From positions 42,849,667 through 42,913,666 of the forward strand of contig OY282610.1 in NCBI GenBank assembly GCA_958298945.1: a stretch of 64,000 nucleotides of DNA, in the 5' to 3' direction. This stretch comes from Atherix ibis (taxonomy: Eukaryota; Arthropoda; Insecta; Diptera; Athericidae). Position numbers and translations under genes: made by a program. Positions 20,771-33,400 of the stretch are shown here, piece after piece (position 1 is the first letter of the stretch; every line of letters starts with the position of its first letter). Under the pieces are notes generated by a model. The model did no database searches and was not told where the DNA came from. It saw nothing but the letters and a program-made list of their open reading frames with translations.

Positions 20771-22089
20771 GAAAAAGCCAAGAAAATACGGACTTATGAT
20801 AGTCCGGCATAAATACCGCACCAAAAAGTTGCTCTTAGAGTGTGTAAATGCCATTCCTTGAATGCCCTTATAAGCGGAAAAATAGTTAGTTACGAAACTG
20901 CTTAAGTGAAAATATACTTCGTTTCTCATTACCAATCTCATATAGGAATCAGGAGGTCTAAAATGATTTCCCTCCATTACTGGCGGCTCATATGATCTCT
21001 GGGCTAAAGTTTCTATAGCAAATAAATTTGTTGCTGGTTTAAATGCAAATTCTTTATTCTTTTTTTTTATCTGCAACTAGCATTATATTATAACAAGCAT
21101 ATTTACATAAAATTTTAATTTTACAATCTTATGCATCATAAAGTGGGAGTAAAATCCCATCGACGTTTCTCTAACTAACTGAAGTTAGATTTCTCTAGAC
21201 AATCTCGTAAGTCTCCGATGAGTGTTTCAGGGAAGGGGAGTACTTAACAAATTTATGATAGAATAAACGGAAGTGAAATTTTTGATAGCGGGAAATGCAC
21301 AGGGCCTGAACAAAGGGAATATTAAGACCACGATATATTATGTTATTACCAACATAAAAGGGGGCATTAACAATTTTACGGAGGATCTTGGATTATAAGG
21401 CCTGGACGGGATAGGAATTGGAACGTTTCGTTGAACCACAAAGTTCAATTCTGCATGTCCAAATAGGTTTTAAATTGTTTTGTATATTAAAAGTAGTCTA
21501 GCGTTTATCCAGTAGGCTAAGAAGTTGAAGGTAACGTCTGGTGGGTTCAAGTTTTTTTAGTCTAGAATGAGAGTTCCTTAAAAAGAGTTAACTCTTGTGC
21601 GTAGTTGCTTATAGATTTTGCACAACTCCTTTTAGCTGCGCGCGCATACACCACAACAATATTATCGGTTCAAAGTCTGATTCAAAGATTGGTAGGTTCC
21701 TCAAAAATACTCACTATATTCGAAAATGAAGTCAGTCCGATCCAATTAAAGAATTTCTTTCATAAAATTTTATTATAATAATGACGGTCGGTAAAGATTC
21801 TTAAGATATTTTGTAATTACAAGTTCAAATGGGGTCAATTTGAAGTCAAGATATCTGGCATTACTTTAACTAAATAAGAAGATAACATCTGTGCCTGACG
21901 CATCATTTATGGTATGTGAAAATAATTTTGAAATTACTCAAATTATTGTAAGATCATATTTTAGAAATTCAATTGGTACTTGCATATTAACCATAAAAAG
22001 TTCTCCATTTAATTGATCAAGAGATCTACATTTAAAGATGGTGAAGATTATTACTAATCAAGACGTTCTTATCTATTATTAAAATATAG
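20771..22089. other. Non-coding stretch
   Basis: No gene or repeat recognised. It has mixed composition, with a slightly GC-richer part around 21540-21660. Confidence 0.5.
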
Positions 22090-22091
22090 TA

Positions 22092-23245
22092 CCAAAGGTA
22101 TAAGCTTAAATCCGCTGTTTGGTCATAGATGGCGTGAGCGTATTAAGCTACCATGGAAACGCCATACTTTTTTTTTTGAGTTTGACATCTGTCAATATTA
22201 ATCAGTGCACATTGTCAGCAATTTCCTACAACAACATACATTTTTCCTTTGGTAATCATGTCTAGTTTTGTGCCAGAAAAAGAGCATATGAGGGAAGCTC
22301 TACTTTTCTGCTTCAATTTGAAGAAATCGGCTGCCGAATCGCATCGAATGCTTATTGAGGCCTATGGTGACAGTGCTTTATCGGAAACAACGTGCCGAGA
22401 TTGGTTTTGTCGGTTCAAAGACGGAAATTTTAACTTGTGGGACAAGAAACGTGAAAATCGGCTTAGGAAGGTTGAGGACCATCAATTGCAGGCTCTTTTG
22501 GACGAAGACGATACCCAATCGAAAAGAATGCTCAACCAGCCATTTCCATGCGTCTGCTTGCCATGGGGAAAATTGAAAATATCGGAAAATGGGTGCCGCA
22601 TGAATTGAACGATAGGCAGATGGAGCGACACAAAAACACATGCAAAATCTTGCTCGGCAGACAAAAAAGATAGTCGTTCCTGCATCGGATTATGACAGCC
22701 GATGAAAAGTGGATATATTTCGAGTATCCTAAATGGAAGAAATCGTGAGTTGATCCCGGCCAACCATCAACATCTTCCCCAAGACCAAATCGCTTTGGAC
22801 GGAAAACGATGTTGAAACCTGGTGAAACTGTCAATGCCTACCGCTACCACCAACAACTGATCAAATTGCACCGTGCTCTGCATGAAAAAAGGACGGATTA
22901 TCAACAAAGACATGACATGCTGATTTTCTTCCACGGCAACACACCATCGCACACGTCAAAAATGGTCCAAAACTACTTGGAGACACTCAACTGGGAGGTG
23001 CTATCCTGTTTTCGTCGATGGGTCACGCGCTCGCTGAGCAGCACTTCGATTCTTACGAAGACGTCCGAAAATGGCTTTGCCTTGAAGGAATTTTTTTGGC
23101 GTGGTATCCACAAATAGCCCGCGAGATGGGGAAAAATGTGTAGCTAGGGAGGGCAAGTACTTTGAATAAATTTGTTTTTGCTTTCTCTGAAAAAGAGCAT
23201 GTATTTTTTGACTAAAAAACAGCGGATTTAAACTTATACATCTGG
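22092..23245 (+). mobile_element. Mariner element (mauritiana/Mos1-like), copy 2
   Basis: The left end CCAAAGGTATAAGCTTAAAT follows TA 22090-22091. The right inverted end …TATACATCTGG precedes TA 23246-23247. It is closely related to copy 1 at 14807 throughout the 5' untranslated region (CTACAACAACATACATTTTT) and coding region, but carries different lesions, so both decayed independently after transposition. Confidence 0.94.
22258..23165 (+). pseudogene. Mos1-like transposase pseudogene, copy 2
   Basis: It starts MSSFVPEKEHMREALLF and stays open through both helix-turn-helix regions (CRDWFCRFKDG and ALLDEDDTQS) to a frameshift near 22540. In the next frame are GKWVPHELNDRQMER, a TAG, then TADEKWIYFE with the first catalytic aspartate and another stop. 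A deletion after NRFGRKTM removes the CVW-D…VYYE strand. The second catalytic site reads FHGNTPSHT (aspartate to glycine). A deletion near 23010 removes the PYSPDLAPSDY segment with the third aspartate. The FFWRGIHK segment absent from copy 1 is kept here. Dead. Confidence 0.92.
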
Positions 23246-24339
23246 TATTTGGCTTAGATCGATTTTCCATAAAATTCATCACAGGAAATACGAACTTAAT
23301 TATATCTAAAAAGGATAAACATTGTCCGAAGGTGCTTAAGTATTTTATTTTTTCATAAATATTCATTTAAAAGGACCAACATTTTTGAAAAATATAATTT
23401 AAACAAAAAAAACATTTGTGCTGACCATCTCTTGTATGCAAAACAATGATACCAAAGCCTTCTTGAGTTAAAAGCTTTAACGACAAATCATTTTCTATTT
23501 TCGAAAATCATAAAAGCTTTTTAAAATCACCTTCACGCTTCCCCAGCATTCATCAAAAATAATATTTATTCACAAATAAATCGTAAAATTTCATATAAGG
23601 AAAAAAAACACCACTTATTCCACGAGCAGAAAAGAAAAATGGAATATTTTCTCACGGCAGGTGTTATATTCCCAGTTCGATTGTATTTTATCAAAGAGCC
23701 AACATGAAACGTGTGATGTACTCTTATAGCTACTTTTGAAAAATGCACACGATTTTCATACAAAAATTCATATTTTATTTATCGACTTTGGTAAAAATTT
23801 TCACATTGAAACTTTGAAAAGTTTTCTCTTTCATTCGTTTTTATTTATTTTTATATTTATTATTTATTTATTTATGTACAATTTTTTTTTTATTATTTGG
23901 ATTATCCATATAGGAAATGTGAAAATAAATCGCAATAAAATCGTTATTCGAATATATGTCTCCTCTTATTATTCCTTTTGATGATTATAAGAGAGCAAAT
24001 ATGCACGAATAGATACTTTTGCTTTTATCATAACTCTTTCCGTAATGGAAATACGATTTGATGCATGGTTGATTATGCTATTTTCATATAATATACAATA
24101 TTTTTTTGGGGTATCTTGAGAAAAAGATTTTATTTATGAAATGAGAAAATCCAGACAGTAAAAGAAAATTGACTTTTTAAGTTAAATTAAAAATCAAAAT
24201 AACAAGAAAGTGTAGTCGATCACAAAGCTGGTATGATATTAATTTGTCTTTCCAGAAATGTAAAAAAAATATTTTCATTTTTTCGGCAAAAAGAAAGAAT
24301 ATTAAAGATTTCTAATAATCTGGTTAATACAATAGAAGT
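23246..24339. other. AT-rich non-coding stretch
   Basis: No gene or repeat recognised. Confidence 0.5.
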
Positions 24340-25300
24340 GACCCAGATTGACATAAAACAAGATCTTTTGACATGAAAAAAGATTTACTGGTAAAAAATA
24401 TTTCTCTATTCTAATAAACTGAGCTTCTAAGAACTTTTCATATAAAAATAGATTTCCTGATACAAAAAAAAATCTTTTAATATGAAAAAACGAGACCTTT
24501 TGACGCAAACATTTGTTTTGGTATCTTTTTTTGCCATAAAAAGACACTTTGTTCCATAACAAGAGACCTTATAACATAAAACCTTTTAACGAAGATCGAT
24601 TATTGTGAAGGGACCAATTTTGGTTTAAAAAAAGATCTTTAATATAAAAAAAAGAGATCTTTTGAAGCAAATATTTTTTTTTTGTCTTTTATTGCCATAA
24701 AAAAAAACCTTATGCCATAAAAAAACTTTCTAACTATTATTTTGAAGGAACCAATTTTGGTTAAAAAAGGTTCTTTTAATATAGAAAAAGAGATCTTTTG
24801 AAACAAATATTTTTTTGGTGTTTTTTTTACCATAAAAAGTCATCTTGTATCATAAAAAAGTGACCTCCTGACATAAAACCTTTTAACATAAATGAAAATT
24901 TATTATTGTGAAAAGCCCAATTTTGGTTTAAAAAAAGATCATTAACATAAAAAAAGAGATCTATCGACGCAAACATTTTTTGTTGGTATTTTTTATTGCC
25001 ATAAAAAGACACATTATGCCATAAAAAAAACCTTCTAACTATTATTTTGAAGGGAACAATTTTGGTTTAAAAAAGGTTCTTTTAATATAGAAAAAGAGAT
25101 CTTTTGAGGCAAATATTTTTTTGGTGTCTTTTACGTATATTGCCATAAAATGATACCTTGTGTCAGAAAAAAGAGACTTCCAACATAAAAGCTTTTAACA
25201 TAAATGAAGATCTATTATTGTGAGGGGACCAATTTTGGTTTAAAAAAGTATATTTTAATATAAAAAAAGAGATCTTTTGAAGTAAGAATTTTTTTTATAT
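24340..25300. repeat. ~170-bp AT-rich satellite, block 2
   Basis: The same unit as 18976-20102: TTGCCATAAAAAGACAC, then AACATAAAACCTTTTAAC, TATTATTGTGAAGGGACCAA, TTTTGGTTTAAAAAAAGATC and AAGAGATCTTTTGA(A/C)GCAAA recur about five times. Some units lost the GACACC half. The order of sub-motifs matches block 1, so the two blocks share an origin. Confidence 0.8.
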
Positions 25301-26600
25301 AAAAAAATCTTCTCTCATAAATGGAGACATTTTGTTATGAATGAAAACCTTTTAAAATATAAAGATTTCTTTTCTAATAGTACTTTTTACATAAGACAAC
25401 TGTTGAAAAAAACAAATATTTCCACATTAGAAACGAACTTTTCATGTTAAAAATTCTATTGCAATAGATTTTTTTAACATAAAAAGAGACCTAATAAAAT
25501 AAATATTTTCTAATAAAAGCAGGTTCTTTTGGAATAAAAAGAGAAATTTTGATCTTAAACAAGACTTTTTACATAAACAAGATATTTTGTCATCAAAAAA
25601 TATATTTTTTCATAAAAAGAGACCTTTTGCCATAAAATGAGACCTTTTGGCATAAAAATCATTTACAATAAAAAAAAAACAAGACATATTTTCATATAAA
25701 AGGAGTTTCTTTTGATATGAAAAAAGCCCTTTCACCATAAATAGAGACCTTCTGAGACCTTTTGCCATAAAAACCTTTTGCAATAAAAAAAAAATAGATT
25801 TGTTTATATAAAAGAAGTTGCTTTTGATATAAAAAGAGACCTTTGACCATAAATAGAGACCTCTGATATTAAAACCGAATATTTGATATAAAAATATACC
25901 TTTTGATATAATTTCGAAGTTTTAACATAAAAATCTTTTACCATAAAAAAACACATTTTGCAGGTAAAAGAGATTTTTATCCATAAAAAGATCTTTTGCC
26001 ATAATATGAGACATTTTGACATCAAAAAAGATATTTTTACATAAAAAGATACCTTTTGCCATAAAATGGGACCTTATTTTGAAATAAAAAAAAAGCATTT
26101 TTGTATGTAAAAGGCGGTTTTCTTGATATAAAAAAGACCTTTCACCATAAATAGAGACCTTCTTAGACCTTTTGCAATAAAAACTTTTTGCAATAAATAA
26201 AAATAGATCTTTTCATATAAAAGGAGTTGTTTTTTTATATAAAAAGAGATCATTCACCATAAATAGAGACCTTTTTACATCAAAACCGAGTGTTTGATAT
26301 AAAAATATATCTTTTGATATAATTTTGAAGTTTTAACATAAAAATCTTTTACCATAAAATAAGAGTTTTATGTTAAAACTTCAGGACATAAAAAATCTTT
26401 TTTTGTACAATAGTAAAAAGAGATTTTTATCTATAAAAATATTTTTTGCCATAATATGAGATATTTTAACATTAAAAAAAAATTAATAACATTATAGGAC
26501 AATTTTTCAAACAAACAGAAGCCTTTTGATATAAAAGGAAGCATTTTGACCTAAAATAAGACCTCTTAAAATTCAAAATAAGAGGAAAAAATCGACCATA
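25300..26600. repeat. Diverged satellite built on CATAAAAAGAGACCTTTT, with a ~410-bp duplication
   Basis: Loosely periodic short units CATAAA(AA)GAGACCTTTTG and AACATAAAA continue from block 2 but without the 170-bp order. A larger direct duplication is clear: CACCATAAATAGAGACCTTC at 25733 recurs at 26143, and the following sequence (AAAACCGA-T-TTTGATATAA, then TTT-GAAGTTTTAACATAAAA) matches in order, an offset of 410 bp. Confidence 0.75.
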
Positions 26601-28879
26601 ATTCTTGCATATGTACAATAAAAGTAATAATAAAACAATATTAAAAAAAGGATAATAAATAATTATAAAAACTATTTGTTATTGTTAATAGGAACCTCAA
26701 GGTTCCAAAAGAAATACTTAAGAGATCTTCCTGCAGCGTCATCCTACTAAAGTTTATTTTTCTATAGATCGCCCTATTGTGCATGTACTCTTGTAGAGTA
26801 ATTCTGGATAATCTTTATCTTATGTTTTGACAATATGCATCTAGAAATTATTCATAATCTGGAAAAGGTTTTTATTATTTTGAAAACAAAGCAAAGCAGA
26901 ATTTTGTAGGATTATTCAGACCAAAGATAACATTTTTGTTTTATTTTTTTTTATTCAGATAAAAAATACCGATTAATAAATATAATTATTGAGAATATTA
27001 TATTTTTATTTAAAAAAATATAATTTTAAAACCCATTTAAGCTAGTAAAGTATGAGTATCTGCTTGGTTTGATTTTTTTCGCATAGAGAAATTATAGTAA
27101 CTTTTTTTCAATTTGGTTTCACAGCATTTTTGCTCAAGTCGTTATTTTACTCAATTTTTTTTTTTGCTAAAATTTTTGTAGCTTGTTTATATTTTTATAA
27201 GAAGAAATTTTTTTTCTCCAATGCCTGCTTGTTCATTTTGATCGCCTTCTTAATTTTTATGTCATCTGTATAGAGGAAGAACGACTGAACGATGAAACCG
27301 TTTTGGTTGTCAGGTCAATGACGGAATAATTCCAATATATTCGAAAGCAGATGAATACACGCCATGGTTTGGTGGATTTATATTGAAAAAAAAGAGATGC
27401 TTTATGTTATCACATCGGAGTTCTCAATTAAGTTAAGACGAATTTTATGGCACATCCCATAAAAACTGACAGAGGCGTATGGTTATATCTAAAGTATTAA
27501 AGAAACAGATGCAAGATTCCAAGTGCAAGGCGTAAAAAAAAAACTTTAAAACATAAAACTACCCGCAAACTCATATACAAATGGAATGTTGTCGCACATC
27601 GACTACAAGACAGTGGGCGAAGTAGAGAAATCGAGGCAAAAGGATACTAACAATAAATGAAATTCTACAAATTCGCGTACATACTTTTGAAGGGGTGGAA
27701 ACCGTTTTTCCAGAGCACTTAATTCCATTTTATATTTTTATTTATTTATTTTCATTTTATGTTCAAAAAAAGAAAAAACAAGACCACCACTTCTGGCACA
27801 TATACGAAGGCTCTAACATTCGAGAGCCTTTATATAACCAATCGACCCATTCCATTTTGGCTTCCAATCCCCAGATTTCGTCTAGTATTAGGTTCATTTC
27901 ACATACGAGTACAAGAAGTGGCTGTGGATAATTTATAGCCAGTTGAAAAGCGATAAACGCAGGATGAAAATATTTTTATAGTTGACATGCGACAATGAGA
28001 CTTTACAGTTTTTCTGTTAATAAAATTTCAACCGAAGATATTCTCTTTTCCTTATTGGACCCAGAAAGGACAAACTGACTTTAGAAAAGCATAATACAAA
28101 AACCAGCTAACTCTAATTTTAGAGTTTTTTTTTTTTTTTTGACTATCAAATGTATTACTAAATCGATTTATTACCATTTTCTTATAGAATTTAAAAGGAT
28201 CAACATTTTATTTTCTATTTGTCATATTTTAGTATATTTATTTTCAAAAATTTTATTGTGTCTACCAAATTTAAAAAAAAAAAAAAAAACATTTTACCGA
28301 TTAGGCTTTTTTCAAAAATTTTCAACAAAAAAAATTGGAAAGCGTACAAAAAATATTTTTTTAATTATGCTATCAGTTTTCTTGTCTATAATAAAATTGG
28401 TCAGGTGATTTTTTAAAATAAAAATTAGTAATAAACACGTTTTTAAGGTGACTCCTATTTGGAAACTAACCTTTTTGTTATGTGGCTTTTAGTACATTAA
28501 TGGTGGTTCCATCATATCACTCCAGATGTACACACATGAAAGGATATTGTATCTTAATGTAACCAAAGTCCATATATTAGTAAAGAGACTATTAAATTAA
28601 TCTAAGAAGATATAAACTAAGTTCACTGCCAGATATTCAAGCTACACGAAAACTAAAAATATTTTTCTCACTTAGTTATAGGTGAAAATATAATTTATCT
28701 GTTATTTAAGGTACTCGGACTCTAAAACGACTCCAGATCAGACGGAACAAGCTTTTTGACAGAAAATTAGTTTATTGGTAGCCCACGTAACCTGGGGTAT
28801 AATTAAACCCACATAAACCAAACATAACACATATGCAGGGTGGGCATAAATTCAGTTCAGTGTCTGAGGTATAATTAAG
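26601..28879. other. AT-rich non-coding stretch
   Basis: No gene, element end or tandem array seen. It has long T runs near 27150 and 28126-28140. Open frames at 27695-27931 and 28139-28416 are low-complexity and look random. Confidence 0.5.
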
Positions 28880-29892
28880 TCCAGGTCCCATGGGAGAAAT
28901 TCCATGGGACCTGTAGGTGCTGCGTGGAAGCATCTACTACTGTCTGCGGGGGGGGGGGGGGGGGCATCGCGCTTGCTGGTTGTTTGGTTATGAATGAAGA
29001 GTTTCAGGTTCTGAACAGAATGTATGAAATTTGGCAACGTCGATGGTATGAAAGTGTGATTGGCAGATGGACGCACAATTTCATTTCGGATGTGTGCTTT
29101 GTGTCTGCGTATGGATTTGAATTTGGTCTGTACCTTGAGTATTTACTCACGGGACACGGCAGTATGAATGGGTTCCTGTACAGGCGTGGTCTGGCTGCGG
29201 AGGCTAGATTCCCTTGTGCTAAGCACCTTCAAATTCCTGTTTGGGGATTTGCGTGACTTAGGTGCATATGGAATCGTGGTGAATGATGATGATGTGAATG
29301 TGAGTGCTGTGTTGGGTGTGAGATAGATGTATGAATGCTTTAATAGATTTGCCGTAGTACTTTTTGAGAGGAGAACAAGAATGTTGCGTGAATGAGTGTG
29401 TGGATGACACGTAGGATGGCTACAACCGTGTGAAAGACAAAGATCGATTCCGGTTTTACTTTCGGGTCTTGGCGAACCCGCGTACCTGAGCTGGCTTAGC
29501 GGTGCCTAGGGACTTACAAGATTCCTTACCGTAGCTCAATGAGCATTGTACAAACCGAAGTACTCTTAAAACAATAATTGGTACTACGGGAGTCAGAGTG
29601 CCCCATAATGTTGGAATACACTTTGCCCGACATTGGTGAGGGGCTTAGGCAGCAACGTAGGGGCTGTAGTTTATACCCATATCGCGGTTACGGTCTTTGG
29701 AGTGCGGGTGGGAGATAACTGGCAATTATCTCGAGCGCTGTCACTGCTAATGACAGTAGATGTTTAGGTAGTCCTCGCCACCAACAGGTGGAGTAGTCAG
29801 CTTGTAATTGATTACTAACTGTTAACTGCCAGTAATGGTAGTGCACTGATTGAGCGACTCGTGGTTTTACGTTAAAACATAACCTCTAACAC
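28880..29892 (+). mobile_element. R1-like LINE, 5'-truncated, copy 2
   Basis: The left part matches the LINE at 55617-56778 (GAGAAATTCCATGGGACCTG, then GTGGAAGCATCTACTAC). The right part matches copy 1 through the 3' untranslated region (GCCTAGGGACTTACAAG, ACAGGTGGAGTAGTCAGCTT) to GACTCGTGG and ACGTTAAAACATAAC. The CTCAATCCCTACAGTCGT segment of copy 1 is missing. It contains a 17-G run at 28948-28964 where copy 3 has a mixed sequence. Confidence 0.85.
28924..29396 (+). pseudogene. C-terminal part of R1-like LINE protein, broken
   Basis: VLNRMYEIWQRRWYESVIGRW and FISDVCFVSAYGFEFGL match copy 1. The zinc-knuckle region is lost by a deletion and frameshift (RFPCAKHLQIPVWGFA ends the frame at 29256). 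Downstream, YECFNRFAVVLFERRTRML is in another frame up to a TGA near 29396. The run of glycines before it is a product of the poly-G tract, not a conserved domain. Confidence 0.8.
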
Positions 29893-30045
29893 ATATGCAA
29901 GCCAAGACTATACCACCCCCGCATAACTACTGACATAAACAAACTTGTGAAAGGTCAATGGCCCTGGTTTTTTTCTATCTAGGGTTAACCCATCAAAATA
30001 ACTTCTCCTGTCATATAACCATCTCCGTCAACGAGTTGTTATCGA

Positions 30046-30214
30046 AAAAAAGAGTCCTTTTTTTACCATATTTCCGTTCAGGTGCCTTTTTTATTTATTT
30101 CTCCATCGACACCATCTTTTTAACTAATTTAAGTAGTTAAAAGGATGGTATCGATTGAGAAACAAAATAAAAAAGGCACCTGGACGGAAATAAGGTAAAA
30201 AAAAGAGTCTTTTT
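30046..30214. repeat. Long imperfect hairpin (inverted repeat, ~82-bp arms, 7-nt loop)
   Basis: The left arm 30046-30126 (…GTTCAGGTGCCTTTTTTATT…CATCGACACCATC…TTAACTA) pairs with the right arm 30134-30214 with roughly eight to ten differences. The loop is ATTTAAG. The arms contain complementary runs GAGTCCTTTTTTTACC and GGTAAAAAAAAGAGTC near the base. No TA duplication or known element end is apparent. A transcript would fold into a long double-stranded stem. Confidence 0.85.
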
Positions 30215-31789
30215 TTGGACTGTGCCTTCAGGAGAAGCTAAAGACGGATCCAGTTGAAACCTTCCAGCACTTCTTCGAAGAGTAGAAACAACGCGTTCAC
30301 CACTGTACAAATATTTACCATAAGATAACATAACTGCTTTAAAAGGGTTAATATTACGATGTCAAAATAAAATAAAATTATTGTAAAAAAATAAGTCTCA
30401 TTACTTTTCATTACAATTACAGAAATTTTCGATTTATTTCTTTAAAAAATTTAAAATATTTAAAAATATACGATGTAAATTTTAATAAAAAAAATTTTTC
30501 TTAATTAGAAAAAAGTCATACCTTTTAATGCTTACTATGCCGCCAAAGAGGTTTTTTTCTTCTTTACTTTAACATTCAAAAAACCGGAACTACTATTGAG
30601 TATATTTTCATCCCTTATAGTTAATTAAGTTGTTTTTGTTTTTGAAATTTTTGTTACCACTTTAACAAGCACAAAGTTGAGAGGGAGAAAAAATCCCCAC
30701 ATGGTGGGATCCTTTTTTATCATTTTATGACTTCAAATGTTGGATCCTTTTTTGCTTCATTTCCTTGCGGCCAGAAATTTAAGATGTTAATTTCCTTTTG
30801 AAAGTTTTGCCATTGTATTTTTACGTATTTTTTTTTTTTTTTTGACAATTGACACTGCAAAGAATAAAAGTTTCTTTTTAGTAACGAATACGACTGTTTT
30901 TATTGTCGGAGATCCTTTTTCATATAAGAAAGTTTTCTTAACTTTAGATAGAGCAGACCAAAAAGTTAGGTGTTTCAAATGATGTTTGCTGGACTTTTAG
31001 ATGTAAAACTGATACAGTTTTTTTTTACGATTCGATTGTATTTGGCTTTTTCATCCTGAATTTATAGTACGTAAAGGAGCAATTAATTGCGTTTCGCCAA
31101 AAATCAGTGTCACATTCTTTACATACCCTCATCACATATGGTTGCTTTCGCGTCGGTATAACCACAAAAATCTGTATACGGGGTGTAATTGGACGTATGA
31201 GGGTAGTAAAATATTTACAACCATCGCAGGCTACGTCTAGTGATGATGGAAATTTTTGTGGGTACCGGGGGAGTTTCCGATGATGGTTCCCAGTTAAGAC
31301 GATGACGTTTTATGTAGTTCAAATTTTGTGATTGGATTTTATCATTTACTTGGCTCCCTTTTTTTGTTGTTGTTGGGTTTTTCCATTTTCATATCCCCAC
31401 TAACAGAGTTTTGTAATTTGGCCGTTTAACTTAAAATCAGTTAATTTAATTTTTATTTATCATATTTACCTCTAATATAAAATTTTATGTTTTTTTTTCG
31501 CATTTCTCTTTGTAAATAGAAAGACTTAACCTTTTAAGTATTTTTTTTTATTTTTTTTTTTTGGTGATTCATTTAATAGAAAATGTAAAATTTTATATGA
31601 TTTATAAATAATTCAAAGTAGAATAATTCAAAGTAGTTTTTTTTTTTTTAAATATCATTTTTATGGAAAGGAAATTAATTAAAATTTGATTTGTGCTAAT
31701 ATTTTAACAAGTTGGCGCCAAATATTTTCAAACGGTCAGAAAGACTAAAATCGCAATTGATAATTTGATTTTATATTCAAGTTTTTAGA
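30215..31789. other. AT-rich non-coding stretch
   Basis: No gene recognised. T runs and a slightly GC-richer part near 31130-31320 carry no motif I know. Confidence 0.5.
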
Positions 31790-33400
31790 TTATTCAATAA
31801 AAAGGATCTTGTTCTACCAATTTTAAATTTGCTACTCGTATATTACCAATTTTAAAAAGATTATATAGAACGAATTTTTTTCCATTATATTAAGAATTAA
31901 AGCTTCAAGGATATTTTATAGAAAGTTTTCTTATCATCTTTTTAAATTCACGCTTTAAGGATCATAAATAAATAGGATATTTCTATCATTTAAAGGTGTA
32001 TACCGTTAACTAATTATAATTGCAGAAATCTTTTTTACCATATTTTAAATTAGAAAATGAAGAATATTTTATAGAAAGGATCTTTTTCATCATTTTAAAG
32101 ATTTTTACTTGTAATATCATCTTTTTTAGCTTTATTTAAGGTTAAAATTTAAAAAGGATAATCAATAAAAAGGATTTTTTTTACAATTTTTTAACACTTT
32201 AAGTATAAGAATATTTGATGGAAAGGATTATTCTTTCTGAAGAATTTACAATAGCTTTAAGGATACTCAATGGAAGTGATGTTTTTTTTTATAATTTTAA
32301 TATTTTAGTTTAAATGATATTTAAAAAAAAAGGATCTTTTTCATTATTTTTATCATATTTGCCATAATAATAATTTTTTTTCAGCATTCTAAAAATATTA
32401 TCTTTAACAATTTGTAGAAAGCAAGGACCCTTAAGCAATTTCTTAAATTATAGCTTTGAGGATATTTAATAAAAATTATCTTTTTGTACTATTTTTAAAA
32501 TATTAGCTTTTAGAATATTTGGCTAAAAGGATATTTGTAGTATTCTAAAAATGTCAGTATTCTTAATGATATAATTTTTAATGATACTTGATACAAAAGA
32601 TCTCTTTCACCATTTTTTTTAGATTTAAGCTTCATGATAATTTAACAAAAAGAATATTTTGCTAACTACAATTTTTTAAGTTTTAATTTTACGGATATTC
32701 AATAAAAAGGATATTTTTTAAACATTTTCAAGACTTTAAGTATCACTCAATGGAAGTGATATTTTTTTATGCTTTTAGGGTTTCAGTTTAAATGATATTT
32801 AATAAAAAGGATCTATTTCATTATTTTTATAATAATTTTTTCGAGCATTCTGAAGATTTTAACTTTAAAAATTAGCAGACAGCAAGGACCTTTAAACAAT
32901 TTCTTAGATCATAGCTTTAAGGATATTCAATAAAAATTATTTGTTTTTATAATTCTTTTAAAATATTAGCCCTAAGAATATTTGGTTAAAAGGATATTTG
33001 AAGTATTCTAAAAATGTCATCTTTGGTGATACCAAATAAAAATGATCATTCTTTTACGATTTTTAGGATATAATTTTTAAGGAATTTTAATATTGTACAA
33101 AGGATCTCTTTTACCATTTTATAGATTTTAACTTGATGAATATTCAAAAAAAAAATGATATTTTTCTATTATTTTAGTTTTAAGGATATTTAATAAAAAG
33201 GATATTTTCTTCAAAAATTTTAAAATTTAAACTCGAAAAATATTCAATAAAAAGGACCTTTTTTAAGATTTTTAAAGATTTTACCTTTAGAAATAATTTT
33301 ATATGTTAACTTTCAAAATATCATGTATAAAAAGGATATTTTTAACTACTTCTAAACAGGAAATTATTTCAGACCAAAATTTCTTACTCTGTTAGTAAAA
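31790..33400. repeat. Degenerate GGATATT/AAAAAGGATC-rich tandem array
   Basis: Loose units of the form AAGGATATT(C/T)AATAAAAAGGATCTTTTT…CATTTT-AA…TTTAAGCTTTAAGGATA recur every several tens of bases. Within it, a ~290-bp segment starting TCAATGGAAGTGAT at 32267 recurs from 32747 (offset 480 bp), with shared landmarks AG-AAGCAAGGACC-TTAA-CAATTTCTTA and ATTCTAAAAATGTCA. Non-coding. Confidence 0.75.

Noticed and set aside
28924..29000. Glycine-rich N-terminus of the frame at 28924
   Set aside because: It is translation of the 17-G tract; the LINE homology starts only at VLNRMYE.
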